Source: Halovulum sp039180525 (GTDB taxonomy: Bacteria > Pseudomonadota > Alphaproteobacteria > Rhodobacterales > Rhodobacteraceae). Taken from it: a stretch of DNA of 64,000 bases. The stretch lies in the NCBI GenBank assembly GCA_039180525.1, contig JBCDDF010000010.1:1-64000 (forward strand), written 5' to 3'. The notes beneath the pieces were generated by a model. It was not told the DNA's origin. It was given only the letters and a program-made list of their open reading frames with translations, and did no database searches. The stretch's first letter is position 1, and each line of letters starts with the position of its first letter. Position numbers and translations under genes: made by a program. Shown piece by piece: positions 53,944-62,384 of this stretch.

Positions 53944-54684
53944 TTAGATGCAGCGTCCGCCATCCACTTCCATCGCGACGCCGGTGATCATCGACGCTTC
54001 GTCCGAGCACAGATAACAGGCCGCGTTGCCCAGATCCTCGGGCGTGGAAAACCGGCCCAACGGGATGGTGGCAACAAACTTCGCCCGCATCTGCGGCGTG
54101 TCTTCGCCCATGAAGGACTTCAGCAGCGGGGTTTCGCCCGCCACCGGGTTCAAAGCGTTGACCCGTACGCCGTGCGGGGCCAGTTCCACCGCCATCGCCT
54201 TGGTCGCGGTGATCACCCACCCCTTGGAAGCGTTGTACCAGTTCAGTCTCGGTCTGGGGCTGACCCCGGCCGTAGAGGCCATATTGAGGATCGCCCCCGC
54301 GCCCGCCGCCTTCATCATCGGCACGAATATGCGCGCAGCCAGATAGATCGCCTTGATGTTGACCGCCAGCACGCGGTCGAAATCGGCCTCGCTGACATCT
54401 TCCATGGGCGCGGGCAGATGGGTGACGCCGGCATTGTTGACTAGAATGTCGACACGGCCCCAGCGCTCCCGCGCCGCGGCCGCCATCGCCTCGACGCTGG
54501 CGGCGTCCGCGACGTCGACGGTTTGCGCGATACCGCCGGCGGCCTCCGCCACGGCGCGCGCGGCATCACCGTCGATGTCCGCCACCATGACCGAGGCGCC
54601 CTCGGCGGCGAATTTGCGCACGATCCCTGCGCCGAAACCCGACCCGCCGCCGGTCACGATCGCCGTTTTGTCCTTCAACCGCAT
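53944..54684 (-). CDS. Short-chain dehydrogenase/reductase
   Basis: 246 residues, classical SDR. The cofactor loop TGGGSGFGAGIVRKFA near residue 11 follows the TGxxxGxG pattern. Asp in VMVADIDGD suggests NAD preference. NNAGV is at about 85, the catalytic Ser in LNMASTAGVSPR and YxxxK in NWYNASKGW near 153. The C-terminus ITGVAMEVDGGRCI is typical of glucose/3-oxoacyl-type members. The substrate is unknown. First gene of the leftward run with the cupin and P1 hydrolase; 62 bp separate it from bhcR, also leftward. Confidence 0.9.
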   Translation of the reverse strand: MRLKDKTAIVTGGGSGFGAGIVRKFAAEGASVMVADIDGDAARAVAEAAGGIAQTVDVADAASVEAMAAAARERWGRVDILVNNAGVTHLPAPMEDVSEADFDRVLAVNIKAIYLAARIFVPMMKAAGAGAILNMASTAGVSPRPRLNWYNASKGWVITATKAMAVELAPHGVRVNALNPVAGETPLLKSFMGEDTPQMRAKFVATIPLGRFSTPEDLGNAACYLCSDEASMITGVAMEVDGGRCI

Positions 54685-54746
54685 GGTCCGCCCCGCCGAT
54701 ATCCCGCGGGCACTAAATCGCGATGCGGCGCATTTCGCAAACCGCT

Positions 54747-55607
54747 TTAGCGCCGGTGCGCGCCGCCGCCCAGCGACCGGCTCAGCGCCGCGGCCGCGGC
54801 AACCACCGCCGCCTGCCGCTGTGCGACCCAGGCCGGGGTGATCCGACTGGTCGGGCCGGAGACGGAGATGCCCGCGACAGCCTCGCCATGGATGTCGAAG
54901 ACCGGGGCGGCCACGCAGCGCATGCCCAGATTGCGCTCCTCCCCGTCGATGGCATAGCCGCGATCCCGGGTCAGCCTGAGCTCGGCGCGCAACCGCGCGG
55001 CGTCGCAGATCGTGTGATCGGTGAAACGCTCCAGCGGCGCCTCCGCCAGCAGCCGGTCGACGCGGTCGGGGTCCATCTGCGCCATCAGCGCCTTGCCGAT
55101 GCCCGAGGCGTGCAACGGCGACATCGTGCCCGGCGGAAAGAAGGCGCGGATGCTTTCATGCGTCTCCACCTGGCTGACGAACAGCACCGCATTGCCCCGC
55201 TGCACGCCCAGATTGGCGGTCTCTCCGGTGTCCTCCATCAGCGCACGAAGCACCGACCGGGCCCGTTCCACCACGCTGGTCCGGCGCAGAAACCGGGCGC
55301 CGATGACAAAGGCCTGCGGGCCGATATGCCACATCTGGGTCGGGGCATCGAACTCCACCAGACCGCGCGCCTCCAAGGTTGTCAGGATGCGATAGACGGT
55401 CGCGGGCGATTGCGTGAGATCGGCGGCCAGCGCCGACAGGGTCAGCCCTTGCGTGGTGCTGAGATGCTCGAACACCGCCATGGCGCGGTCCAGCGATTTG
55501 ATCGTGTTCTGCTCTGACTTATCATGCCAATCCCGGGGTCGCCCGCGGGCCCGGCGGCCGGGATGGGCGGGGTCCTCCGGCACGGGAGGAGGAGGGTGCG
55601 AGGACAT
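54747..55607 (-). CDS. bhcR: IclR-family regulator of the beta-hydroxyaspartate cycle
   Basis: 286 residues. The N-terminal winged helix (about 33-90: TIKSLDRAMAVFEHLSTTQG then LTLSALAADLTQSPATVYRI) and the C-terminal IclR effector domain (about 105-275: NLGVQRGNAVLFVSQVE, SGIGKALMAQMDPDR, GYAIDGEERNLGMRCVAAPV and GISVSGPTSRITP) are complete. In Paracoccus denitrificans the IclR regulator BhcR next to bhcABCD controls the cycle. Here it is divergent from bhcA with 150 bp between, the same arrangement. The N-terminal 30 residues are Pro/Arg-rich. Confidence 0.92.
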   Translation of the reverse strand: MSSHPPPPVPEDPAHPGRRARGRPRDWHDKSEQNTIKSLDRAMAVFEHLSTTQGLTLSALAADLTQSPATVYRILTTLEARGLVEFDAPTQMWHIGPQAFVIGARFLRRTSVVERARSVLRALMEDTGETANLGVQRGNAVLFVSQVETHESIRAFFPPGTMSPLHASGIGKALMAQMDPDRVDRLLAEAPLERFTDHTICDAARLRAELRLTRDRGYAIDGEERNLGMRCVAAPVFDIHGEAVAGISVSGPTSRITPAWVAQRQAAVVAAAAALSRSLGGGAHRR

Positions 55608-55680
55608 GCTGAAAACGGGCTCCGCGATATGAAAAATGCAAAGCGCTGATATGGAATGATTTTTCCGAAGTCCAGATTTC

Positions 55681-55695
55681 TGAAAAACGTTTTCA
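55681..55695. promoter_or_regulatory. Candidate BhcR operator
   Basis: TGAAAAACGTTTTCA is a perfect 6-bp inverted repeat (TGAAAA/TTTTCA) around a 3-nt centre, in the AT-rich bhcR-bhcA gap about 63 bp upstream of bhcA. A second, weaker dyad with core CCACAGTGG lies at about 55710-55725. Divergent IclR regulators commonly bind such dyads. The assignment is inference. Confidence 0.5.
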
Positions 55696-55757
55696 AAAAA
55701 ATTTCATACCACAGTGGGAATCGCTAGAGTGCGGCCAAAGCGAAGAAGGATCCGCTT

Positions 55758-56948
55758 ATGAGCTTTCAGAACCCGGTTTTCATCCCCGGCCCGACCAATA
55801 TCCCCGAGGTACTGCGCAAAGCCTGCGACATGCCGACCCTCGACCACCGGTCGGCGCAGTTTGGGGACATTCTGCACCCGGCGCGCGATGGTGTGCGTCA
55901 GGTGCTAAAAAGCGACCAGGCGGAGATCTTCGTCTTCCCATCCACGGGCACGGGCGGCTGGGAAACCGCGCTGACCAATACGCTGTCGCCAGGCGATAAG
56001 GTTCTGGCTGCACGCAATGGCGTGTTCTCGCATCGCTGGATCGACATGTGCGAACGCCATGGCCTGGAGGTCGAGATCGTCGAAATTCCCTGGGGCCAGG
56101 GGATCGATGCCGGCCGGTATGGAGAGATCCTGGCCGCGGACACGGACCACCGGATCAAGGCGGTGCTGGCCACGCATAACGAAACCGCGACCGGGGTGCG
56201 GTCCGATATTGCCGCCATCCGCGCGGCGATGGATGGCGCCGGCCACCCGGCGCTGTTGTTCGTCGACGGCGTCAGTTCTATCGGGTCGATGGACTTCCGC
56301 TTCGACGACTGGGGCGTGGATATCGCCGTGGCCGGATCTCAGAAGGGGTTCATGCTGCCCGCCGGCCTGGCGATCCTGGGTTTCAGCCCACGTGCGCTGG
56401 ATGCGGCGCACGACGCCAAACTGCCGCGCACCTTTTTCGACATCGCCGACATGGCTTCGGGCTATGCCGCGAATGCTTATCCCTACACGCCGCCGGTCGG
56501 GTTGCTGAACGGCTTGAGCGTGGCATGCGGGATGCTGCTGGACGAGGGGTTGGAGAACGTCTTCGCCCGTCAGCATCGCATCGCCGAAGGCGTGCGGCGC
56601 GCGGTTGGCGCCTGGGGGCTGGAGCTGTGCGCCGTGTCGCCCGAGCTTCGTTCCGACACGGTCAGCGCGATCCGCACGCCGGCCGAGTTCGACGCCGGCC
56701 GCATCGTCACCCACGCAGCCGAAACCTATGGCGTCGCGTTCGGTGCGGGGCTGGGAAAGGTCGCCGGAAAGGTCTTTCGCATTGGCCATCTGGGCCAGTT
56801 GACCGATGTAATGGCGCTGTCGGGCATCGCCACGGCAGAAATGTGCATGGCCGACCTGGGCCTGGACATACGGCTTGGATCGGGTGTCGCCGCGGCGCAG
56901 GAGTATTATCGCGCCGCACCCCAGCTGGCACAGGAGGATGCCGCGTGA
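55758..56948 (+). CDS. bhcA: Aspartate-glyoxylate aminotransferase
   Basis: 396 residues, class-V aminotransferase fold. It converts L-aspartate plus glyoxylate to oxaloacetate and glycine, the first step of the bhc cycle. Motifs: FIPGPTNIPEVLR at the start, FVFPSTGTGGWETALTNTL, HNETATGVRSD, LLFVDGVSSIGSMDFRFDDW and AGSQKGFMLPAGLAIL, with the PLP lysine at 196. The serine-glyoxylate aminotransferase group shares these motifs, so the assignment rests on bhcR upstream and bhcBCD downstream. The start is preceded by GAAGGA. It overlaps bhcB by 1 nt (TGATG), so the two are coupled. Confidence 0.93.
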   Translation: MSFQNPVFIPGPTNIPEVLRKACDMPTLDHRSAQFGDILHPARDGVRQVLKSDQAEIFVFPSTGTGGWETALTNTLSPGDKVLAARNGVFSHRWIDMCERHGLEVEIVEIPWGQGIDAGRYGEILAADTDHRIKAVLATHNETATGVRSDIAAIRAAMDGAGHPALLFVDGVSSIGSMDFRFDDWGVDIAVAGSQKGFMLPAGLAILGFSPRALDAAHDAKLPRTFFDIADMASGYAANAYPYTPPVGLLNGLSVACGMLLDEGLENVFARQHRIAEGVRRAVGAWGLELCAVSPELRSDTVSAIRTPAEFDAGRIVTHAAETYGVAFGAGLGKVAGKVFRIGHLGQLTDVMALSGIATAEMCMADLGLDIRLGSGVAAAQEYYRAAPQLAQEDAA

Positions 56949-57916
56949 TGAAGGACCAGAACGCCCCAAACATCCCAACCTATGACGACATGCTGACGGC
57001 GCACGCGCGGATCGAACCGCATATCCATCGCACGCCGATCCTGACCTCGTCCTACCTGAACGACCTGACCGGCGCGCAGTTGTTCTTTAAATGCGAGAAC
57101 TTTCAAAAGGCGGGCGCCTTCAAGGTCCGCGGCGCCACGAATGCGGTGTTCGGGTTGGACCAGGACATGGCCGCGCGCGGGGTGGCCACGCATTCCTCGG
57201 GCAACCACGCGTTATCGCTGAGCTATGCCGCCGGGCGGCGCGGGATCCCCTGCCATGTGGTGATGCCCCATTCTGCGCCGGCGGCGAAAAAAGACGCCGT
57301 GCGCGGCTATGGCGGCCAGATCACCGAGTGCGAGCCATCGACCTCCAGCCGCGAGGCGGTGTTCGCCGAAGTGGAGGCCAGGACCGGCGCCGAATTCGTG
57401 CACCCTTACAACGACCCGCGCGTGATTGCGGGCCAAGGGACGTGTTCGAAGGAGTTGATGGAACAGACCGATGGCCTGGACATGGTCATCGCCCCGATCG
57501 GCGGCGGCGGCATGATCTCGGGCACGTGCCTGACCCTGTCGACCCTGGCGCCGGAGGTGCAGATCATCGCCGCCGAGCCGGAACAGGCCGACGACGCCTA
57601 TCGCAGCTTCAAGGCCGGGCACATCATCGCCGACGACGCACCACAGACGGTCGCCGACGGGCTGAAAGTGCCGCTGAAGGATCTTACATGGCACTTCGTG
57701 TCGAGTTACGTCGCCGACATCTTTACCGCCTCGGAACAGGAGATCATCGATGCGATGAAGCTGACCTGGAAGCGGATGAAGATCGTGATCGAGCCCAGTT
57801 GCGCGGTGCCGCTGGCGACCATCCTGAAAAACCGCGACGTGTTTGCCGGCAAGCGCGTCGGCGTCATCATCACCGGCGGGAATGTCGATCTGGACGCCCT
57901 GCCTTGGGTCAAATGA
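56948..57916 (+). CDS. bhcB: beta-Hydroxyaspartate dehydratase
   Basis: 322 residues. PLP fold-type-II enzyme, threonine/serine-dehydratase-like. It removes water from beta-hydroxyaspartate to give iminosuccinate. Motifs: PLP Lys59 in ENFQKAGAFKVRGATNAV, HSSGNHALSLSYAAGRRG, the GGGGMISG phosphate loop at 185-192, and IVIEPSCAVPLATILKN near the C-terminus. There is no ACT domain. Start ATG 56948 is chosen; GTG at 56945 is the alternative, with AGGAGG seven to ten bases upstream. The neighbours bhcA and bhcC define the pathway role more than sequence does. Confidence 0.93.
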   Translation: MKDQNAPNIPTYDDMLTAHARIEPHIHRTPILTSSYLNDLTGAQLFFKCENFQKAGAFKVRGATNAVFGLDQDMAARGVATHSSGNHALSLSYAAGRRGIPCHVVMPHSAPAAKKDAVRGYGGQITECEPSTSSREAVFAEVEARTGAEFVHPYNDPRVIAGQGTCSKELMEQTDGLDMVIAPIGGGGMISGTCLTLSTLAPEVQIIAAEPEQADDAYRSFKAGHIIADDAPQTVADGLKVPLKDLTWHFVSSYVADIFTASEQEIIDAMKLTWKRMKIVIEPSCAVPLATILKNRDVFAGKRVGVIITGGNVDLDALPWVK

Positions 57917-57925
57917 GGAAGCAGC

Positions 57926-59089
57926 ATGAACGTTCACACCCAACTTGAGAACTTGGAAGTCGGCTATGACGTCCCCGCCCTGCCCGGCATGGCAGAGGCC
58001 GATATCCAAACCCCCTGCCTGGTGCTGGATCTGGACGCGCTGGAACGCAACATCAAGAAAATGGGCGATTATGCGCGCGACCACGGCATGCGCCACCGCG
58101 TGCACGGCAAGATGCATAAATCCGTCGATGTCGCGCGGCTGCAGGTGGAGTTGGGCGGCGCCTGCGGCGTCTGCTGCCAAAAGGTCAGCGAGGCAGAGGT
58201 CTTTGCCCGCGGCGGCATCAAGGACGTGCTGGTGTCGAACCAGGTGCGCGACCCGGCCAAGATCGACCGGCTGGCGCAGATCCCGAAACTGGGCAGCCGC
58301 GCGATCTGCTGCGTCGATGACGTGGCCAATGTGGCCGACTTGTCCGCGGCGGCCGAGCGCCACGGCACGACCATCGAATGTCTGGTGGAAATCGACTGCG
58401 GCGCCGGGCGCTGCGGCGTGACGACGACGCCCGCGGTGGTGGAAATCGCCAAGGCCATAGATGCCGCGCCGGGCCTGCGCTTCGCCGGGCTGCAGGCCTA
58501 TCAGGGCGCGATGCAGCATATGGACAGCTATGAGGACCGCCGCGCCAAGATCGATATCGCGGTCGCCATGGTGCGCGACGCGGTCGAAGGGCTGGCCGCC
58601 GAAGGGCTCGACTGCGACATCGTCGGCGGCGGCGGCACCGGCAGCTATTACTTCGAGTCGAATTCCGGCGTCTATAACGAGCTTCAGTGCGGCTCCTACG
58701 CCTTCATGGATGCCGATTACGGCCGCATCCTGGACAAGGACGGCAACCGGATCGACCGCGGAGAGTGGGAGAACGCGCTTTTCATCCTGACCAGCGTCAT
58801 GAGCCACGCCAAGGCTGACAAGGCCATCGTCGATGCCGGACTGAAGGCGCAGTCGGTCGACAGCGGTCTGCCGGTGATCTTTGACCGCAAGGATGTCGAA
58901 TACGTCAAATGCAGCGACGAACACGGCGTGGTGATGGACCCGGACGGCGTGCTGAAGGTGAACGACAAGCTGCGTTTGGTCCCCGGCCACTGCGACCCGA
59001 CCTGCAACGTGCATGATTGGTATGTCGGTGTGCGCGGCGGCCAGGTGGAGGTCGTCTGGCCGGTATCCGCCCGCGGCAAGGCTTACTGA
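57926..59089 (+). CDS. bhcC: beta-Hydroxyaspartate aldolase
   Basis: 387 residues, fold-type-III PLP enzyme of the D-threonine aldolase family. It joins glycine (from BhcA) with glyoxylate to make erythro-beta-hydroxyaspartate. Motifs: TPCLVLDLDALERNIKKMGD near the start and HGKMHKSVDVARLQ, with Lys62 or Lys65 as PLP lysine (HAKTHK in D-threonine aldolases). IVGGGGTGSYYFESNSGVYN and PGHCDPTCNVHDWYV near the end carry His355 and Asp357 as metal ligands. It sits 9 bp after bhcB with AGGAAG upstream of its ATG. Confidence 0.94.
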   Translation: MNVHTQLENLEVGYDVPALPGMAEADIQTPCLVLDLDALERNIKKMGDYARDHGMRHRVHGKMHKSVDVARLQVELGGACGVCCQKVSEAEVFARGGIKDVLVSNQVRDPAKIDRLAQIPKLGSRAICCVDDVANVADLSAAAERHGTTIECLVEIDCGAGRCGVTTTPAVVEIAKAIDAAPGLRFAGLQAYQGAMQHMDSYEDRRAKIDIAVAMVRDAVEGLAAEGLDCDIVGGGGTGSYYFESNSGVYNELQCGSYAFMDADYGRILDKDGNRIDRGEWENALFILTSVMSHAKADKAIVDAGLKAQSVDSGLPVIFDRKDVEYVKCSDEHGVVMDPDGVLKVNDKLRLVPGHCDPTCNVHDWYVGVRGGQVEVVWPVSARGKAY

Positions 59090-59095
59090 CGGGCA

Positions 59096-60061
59096 ATGTA
59101 TATCGTTTCCGAAGACAGGATCGCGGGTCTGATGACCCGCGACGCCGCGTTCGAGGCCGTGGAACAGGTCTTTGCCGCCATGGCCGCGGAGGACGCGTAT
59201 AATTTCCCCGTGGTGCGCGAGGCGATCGGCCATGTCGATGCCCTTTACGGGTTCAAGGGCGGGTTCGACCGCGCCGGCATGACGCTGGGGCTGAAAGCGG
59301 GCGGCTATTGGCCGCAGAACCTGGACCGGCAGGGCATCATCAACCACCAGTCGACCGTGTTCCTGTTCGACCCCGATACCGGCCGCGCCAAGGCGATGGT
59401 GGGCGGCAACCTGCTGACCGCGCTGCGCACGGCGGCGGCGTCGTCGGTATCGATCAAGCATCTCGCACGCCCTGATGCCAAGGTGCTGGGTATGATCGGT
59501 GCGGGGCATCAGGCGGCGTTTCAGCTGCGCGCGGCGTTGGAGCAGCGGGCGTTCGAAAAGGTCATCGCCTGGAACTTCCATCCAGAGATGTTGCCAAACC
59601 TGGAAAAGGTGGCGGCCGAGGCCGGCCTGCCCTTCGAAGCGGTGGCGTTGGATGGCCTGCGCGGGGCGGATGTGATCATCTCGATCACCTCCTCCTTCGA
59701 CGCCATCCTCGGCGCCGACCAGGTTTCCCCCGGCACGCATATCGCCTGCATGGGCACCGACACAAAGGGCAAACAGGAACTGGATCCAAAGCTGTTGCAG
59801 CGCGCGAGCGTGTTCACGGACGAGGTCGCGCAATCCATCGCCATCGGCGAGGCGCAGCACGCGGTTGCGCAAAACCTTATCCGGGCAGAGGACATCACCC
59901 GGATCGGCGCGGTCATCAACGGCGATCACCCGGGTCGCAACAGGGCCGAGGACATCACGCTTTTCGACGGGACCGGCGTAGGGCTGCAAGACCTCGCCGT
60001 GGCCGCGCGCGTGGTCGATCTGGCGGTAGCACAGGGCCAGGCGATCGAGGTCGACATCTAA
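59096..60061 (+). CDS. bhcD: Iminosuccinate reductase
   Basis: 321 residues, ornithine cyclodeaminase/mu-crystallin family. It reduces iminosuccinate to aspartate with NADH, which closes the bhc cycle and regenerates the amino donor of BhcA. The substrate-binding Lys67 is in TLGLKAGGYWP, Arg111 in NLLTALRTAAASS, the dinucleotide loop LGMIGAGHQAAFQLR at 131-145, and SIAIGEAQHAVAQ and DITLFDGTGVGLQD near the end. It is a distant paralogue of the ornithine cyclodeaminase at 36853-37923. It follows bhcC by 6 bp. Confidence 0.93.
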   Translation: MYIVSEDRIAGLMTRDAAFEAVEQVFAAMAAEDAYNFPVVREAIGHVDALYGFKGGFDRAGMTLGLKAGGYWPQNLDRQGIINHQSTVFLFDPDTGRAKAMVGGNLLTALRTAAASSVSIKHLARPDAKVLGMIGAGHQAAFQLRAALEQRAFEKVIAWNFHPEMLPNLEKVAAEAGLPFEAVALDGLRGADVIISITSSFDAILGADQVSPGTHIACMGTDTKGKQELDPKLLQRASVFTDEVAQSIAIGEAQHAVAQNLIRAEDITRIGAVINGDHPGRNRAEDITLFDGTGVGLQDLAVAARVVDLAVAQGQAIEVDI

Positions 60062-60089
60062 GAGCACTCATTTTCAAAGGCATTCGGCC

Positions 60090-61070
60090 ATGCGTATCCT
60101 GATCAATGGCTTCGGCCGCATCGGGCGCACCCTGCTGCGGCAGCTTCTGCGCGACCCGCAGCACGCGGATGTGGAGATCGCGGCCATCAACGATGTCGCC
60201 GCGCTCGATATCTGTGCGTATCTGTTCCAATACGACAGCGTGTTCGGCCCCTATCCCGGGCGGGTGGAAACCGGCCCGCAGATGCTGACCATCGACGGGC
60301 AGCCCATTCCGTTCACCCAAAGCGCGGACCTGACCGTGTTCGACCTGAGCGGTATCGACGTGGTGCTGGAATGCACGGGCGCCGCCGGCACACGGGCCGT
60401 GGCCGAACGCGGGCTGAAGGCCGGCGCGGCAACGGTGCTGATCTCTGGCCCGTCGGAAGCGGCGGACGTCACCGTCGTGCGCGGCGCCAATGAGGAGGCG
60501 ATGGGGCAGGCGCGCATCGTGTCCAACGCCTCTTGCACCACCAACGCGATCGCACCGCTGCTGCGTTGCGTGGATGCGCGTTTCGGGCTGCAGCACGGAC
60601 ACATCACCACCATCCACTGCTACACGGGTAGCCAGCCCCTGGTCGACAGCCCCCGCGACAGCTTCGCCCGCAGCCGTGCCGGGGCGATATCCATGGTGCC
60701 GACCACCACCAGCGCCGCACGGCAGCTGACAAGGATCCTGCCGGCGATGGAGGGGCGGGTCAGCGTCTCGGCCGTGCGGGTCCCTGCCATAAGCGTCTCT
60801 GCCATCGACGCCGTGCTGCAACTGACCAAACCGGTCGAGCTGGCGGCGCTGTGGGATGCGCTCAAGGCCACCGGGGTCATCGGGCTGACCGAAGAACCGC
60901 TCGTGTCGGTCGACCTGCGCGGCCGGCCGGACTCTCTGGTCGTGGCGGTGCCGGAAACCGAGCGCTTGGGCGCGCAGCAGTTGCGACTGCTCGGCTGGTA
61001 CGACAACGAGTGGGGGTTTTCCGCCCGCATGATCGACATTGCCCGTCAAATGGCAGCGCGGGCGGGCTGA
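60090..61070 (+). CDS. Divergent type-I glyceraldehyde-3-phosphate-dehydrogenase-like enzyme
   Basis: 326 residues. GAPDH fold: NAD motif INGFGRIGRTLLRQLL, the Asp-selecting AAINDVAALD, active-site VSNASCTTNAIAPLLRC (Cys149) and His176 in TTIHCYTGSQPLVDS, and the end LGWYDNEWGFSARMIDIA. The segment after the cysteine differs from canonical GAPDH: HCYTGSQPLVDSPRD replaces SYTNDQxxLD, and VPAISVSAIDA replaces VPTPNVSVVDL. It starts 28 bp after bhcD, so read-through from the bhc operon is possible. It could be a glycolytic isozyme, an erythrose-4-phosphate dehydrogenase-like enzyme or an aldehyde dehydrogenase of altered specificity. Confidence 0.87.
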   Translation: MRILINGFGRIGRTLLRQLLRDPQHADVEIAAINDVAALDICAYLFQYDSVFGPYPGRVETGPQMLTIDGQPIPFTQSADLTVFDLSGIDVVLECTGAAGTRAVAERGLKAGAATVLISGPSEAADVTVVRGANEEAMGQARIVSNASCTTNAIAPLLRCVDARFGLQHGHITTIHCYTGSQPLVDSPRDSFARSRAGAISMVPTTTSAARQLTRILPAMEGRVSVSAVRVPAISVSAIDAVLQLTKPVELAALWDALKATGVIGLTEEPLVSVDLRGRPDSLVVAVPETERLGAQQLRLLGWYDNEWGFSARMIDIARQMAARAG

Positions 61071-61134
61071 CCCGGTTGGATTTCCGCTTGCAGCACCCCG
61101 CGGAATCCCTGTAACAGCCAAGCATAGACGGAGC

Positions 61135-61209
61135 GCGGGCGTAGCTCAGGGGTAGAGCATTACCTTGCCAAGGTAAGGGTCGTGAGTTCGAATCTCATCG
61201 CCCGCTCCA
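61135..61209 (+). tRNA. tRNA-Gly(GCC)
   Basis: The 75-nt sequence folds into a full cloverleaf. The acceptor arms GCGGGCG/CGCCCGC pair perfectly, the D-arm is GCTC-AGGGGTA-GAGC, the anticodon arm TTACC-TTGCCAA-GGTAA carries anticodon GCC, and the T-arm has GTTCGAATC. The genomic CCA end is encoded (61207-61209). It lies 64 bp after the GAPDH-like gene. Confidence 0.97.
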
Positions 61210-61419
61210 GATTTTCTTAGCCCAGACAAGGGCTTCGATGATCCGGTTCGGTGTCTTTCGTGCTTCCCCGAGGCCTCGAATCGCCTCAAGAGAGCATGGC
61301 GAATAAGATCACTCTTTCACTTTCTAGTGCACCGCGGCGCGTAAAGGCGATCGCTTTCACTGTCGCAGCCGCCAGCAAGCAAGACCAACCCGGCGCGGAT
61401 CGGTCTCCGACAAGCGGTC

Positions 61420-62160
61420 GGTGGCCAACGTTATGCGGCGATGGACGCTGTCGAAGAAGTCCGCGGCTGGCGGCGGCTTGGTGGCTTGCGCCTGCTTGAT
61501 GCGGTCGCGTATGCGACTCGATGTCGTGGCCCTTCGGCCCAAGTGAGCAAGTTACCCAGGCCGCAGGCGGCGTCCGCCGTCAGGATCTCTGGCATCCTGC
61601 CGAGCCTTTGCTTGGTTCGCTCGATCATCCTGGGGGCGGCCTCCGGCTCGTCGGCCTTGCGCGCGGGCGCGGCCTCAAGGTCGAGGACCACGCCCGATGC
61701 AGTGTCGATCATGGCCTTCAGCCAGTAGGCAAACACCCCTTGCCGTGCTTCGTGCTCACCGCCGAAGCCGGGTCGGTCAGCGAGATCGCTGTCGGCGTCT
61801 GCCGGAACGTCCCAGGCAGGTCGGGTGCTGCCTCGTCCAGACGGACCCGGTCGTCGCGGACGGCACGGGCCGCGTCCTTGCCGGCGCGGGGCAAATCGGC
61901 GATCGCAGGCGCGGTCCGGTCCTTGCTCGCGTTCGCGATGGCATGCGTGCGGTCAACCGCAACGATCGACGTGTCTGCCCGGCCCATGACAAAGCACTGC
62001 TACACCGCGCGCTCGAAGAGCTTGCGCATGATGCCGCTGTCGCGAAAGCGACCGTGCCGGTTCTTCGGGAACGATAAGTGGTCGGGCACCCGGCCATCCA
62101 GCCCGAGGCGGCAGAGCCACCGGAAGGCGAGGTTCAGATCGTTCGGCCGCACCCTCGAAC
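61420..62160 (-). pseudogene. IS1182-family transposase remnant
   Basis: On the minus strand fragments of an IS1182-type transposase can be joined by hand. DLNLAFRWLCRLGLDGRVPD and FPKNRHGRFRDSGIMRKL are followed by an in-frame TAG at 62000-62002, then DEAAPDLPGTFRQTPTAISL and TDPASAVSTKHGKG. A frame change leads to FAYWLKAMIDTASGVVLDLE, AAPARKADE and MPEILTADAACGLGNLLTW. A nonsense codon and at least two frameshifts make it non-functional. It lies about 210 bp downstream of tRNA-Gly. I could not define its terminal inverted repeats. Confidence 0.82.
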
Positions 62161-62277
62161 AGATGGCGGGCTTGCATCCTCACCCTCACAAAACCCCTGC
62201 AATCGTCCGGCGCCTGAAACGCGCATGCACCATCCGCCCGTGCCCCAGTTTTCGGCGGCAGGTCGCGCCACGGCGAT

Positions 62278-62303
62278 GCGCCCGCGCCCGCGCCCGCGCC
62301 CGC
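62278..62303. repeat. Short (CCCGCG)n tandem repeat
   Basis: Four head-to-tail copies of the hexamer CCCGCG lie at the edge of the transposase remnant. This is a simple-sequence slippage tract. Confidence 0.8.
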
Positions 62304-62319
62304 TAGAGTAAAAACGGAT

Positions 62320-62336
62320 CAGATTGAAACAATCTG
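62320..62336. repeat. 17-bp palindrome, copy 1
   Basis: CAGATTGAAACAATCTG has two perfect 7-bp arms around AAA. It shares the consensus CAGAYTGAnnCARTCTG with a second copy 65 bp away. It lies just outside the decayed transposase, in an AT-rich patch. Confidence 0.65.
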
Positions 62337-62384
62337 CTTCTAGGATTTTTCTCAAACTATTGAACCTGTAACAAAATCCTTTTT

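Noticed and set aside
57212..60067. A 951-codon open frame antisense to bhcB, bhcC and bhcD
   Set aside because: It lies entirely opposite three well-conserved enzyme genes and has His/Asp/Gly/Leu-rich composition from the complementary third-position GC bias. No domain is seen.
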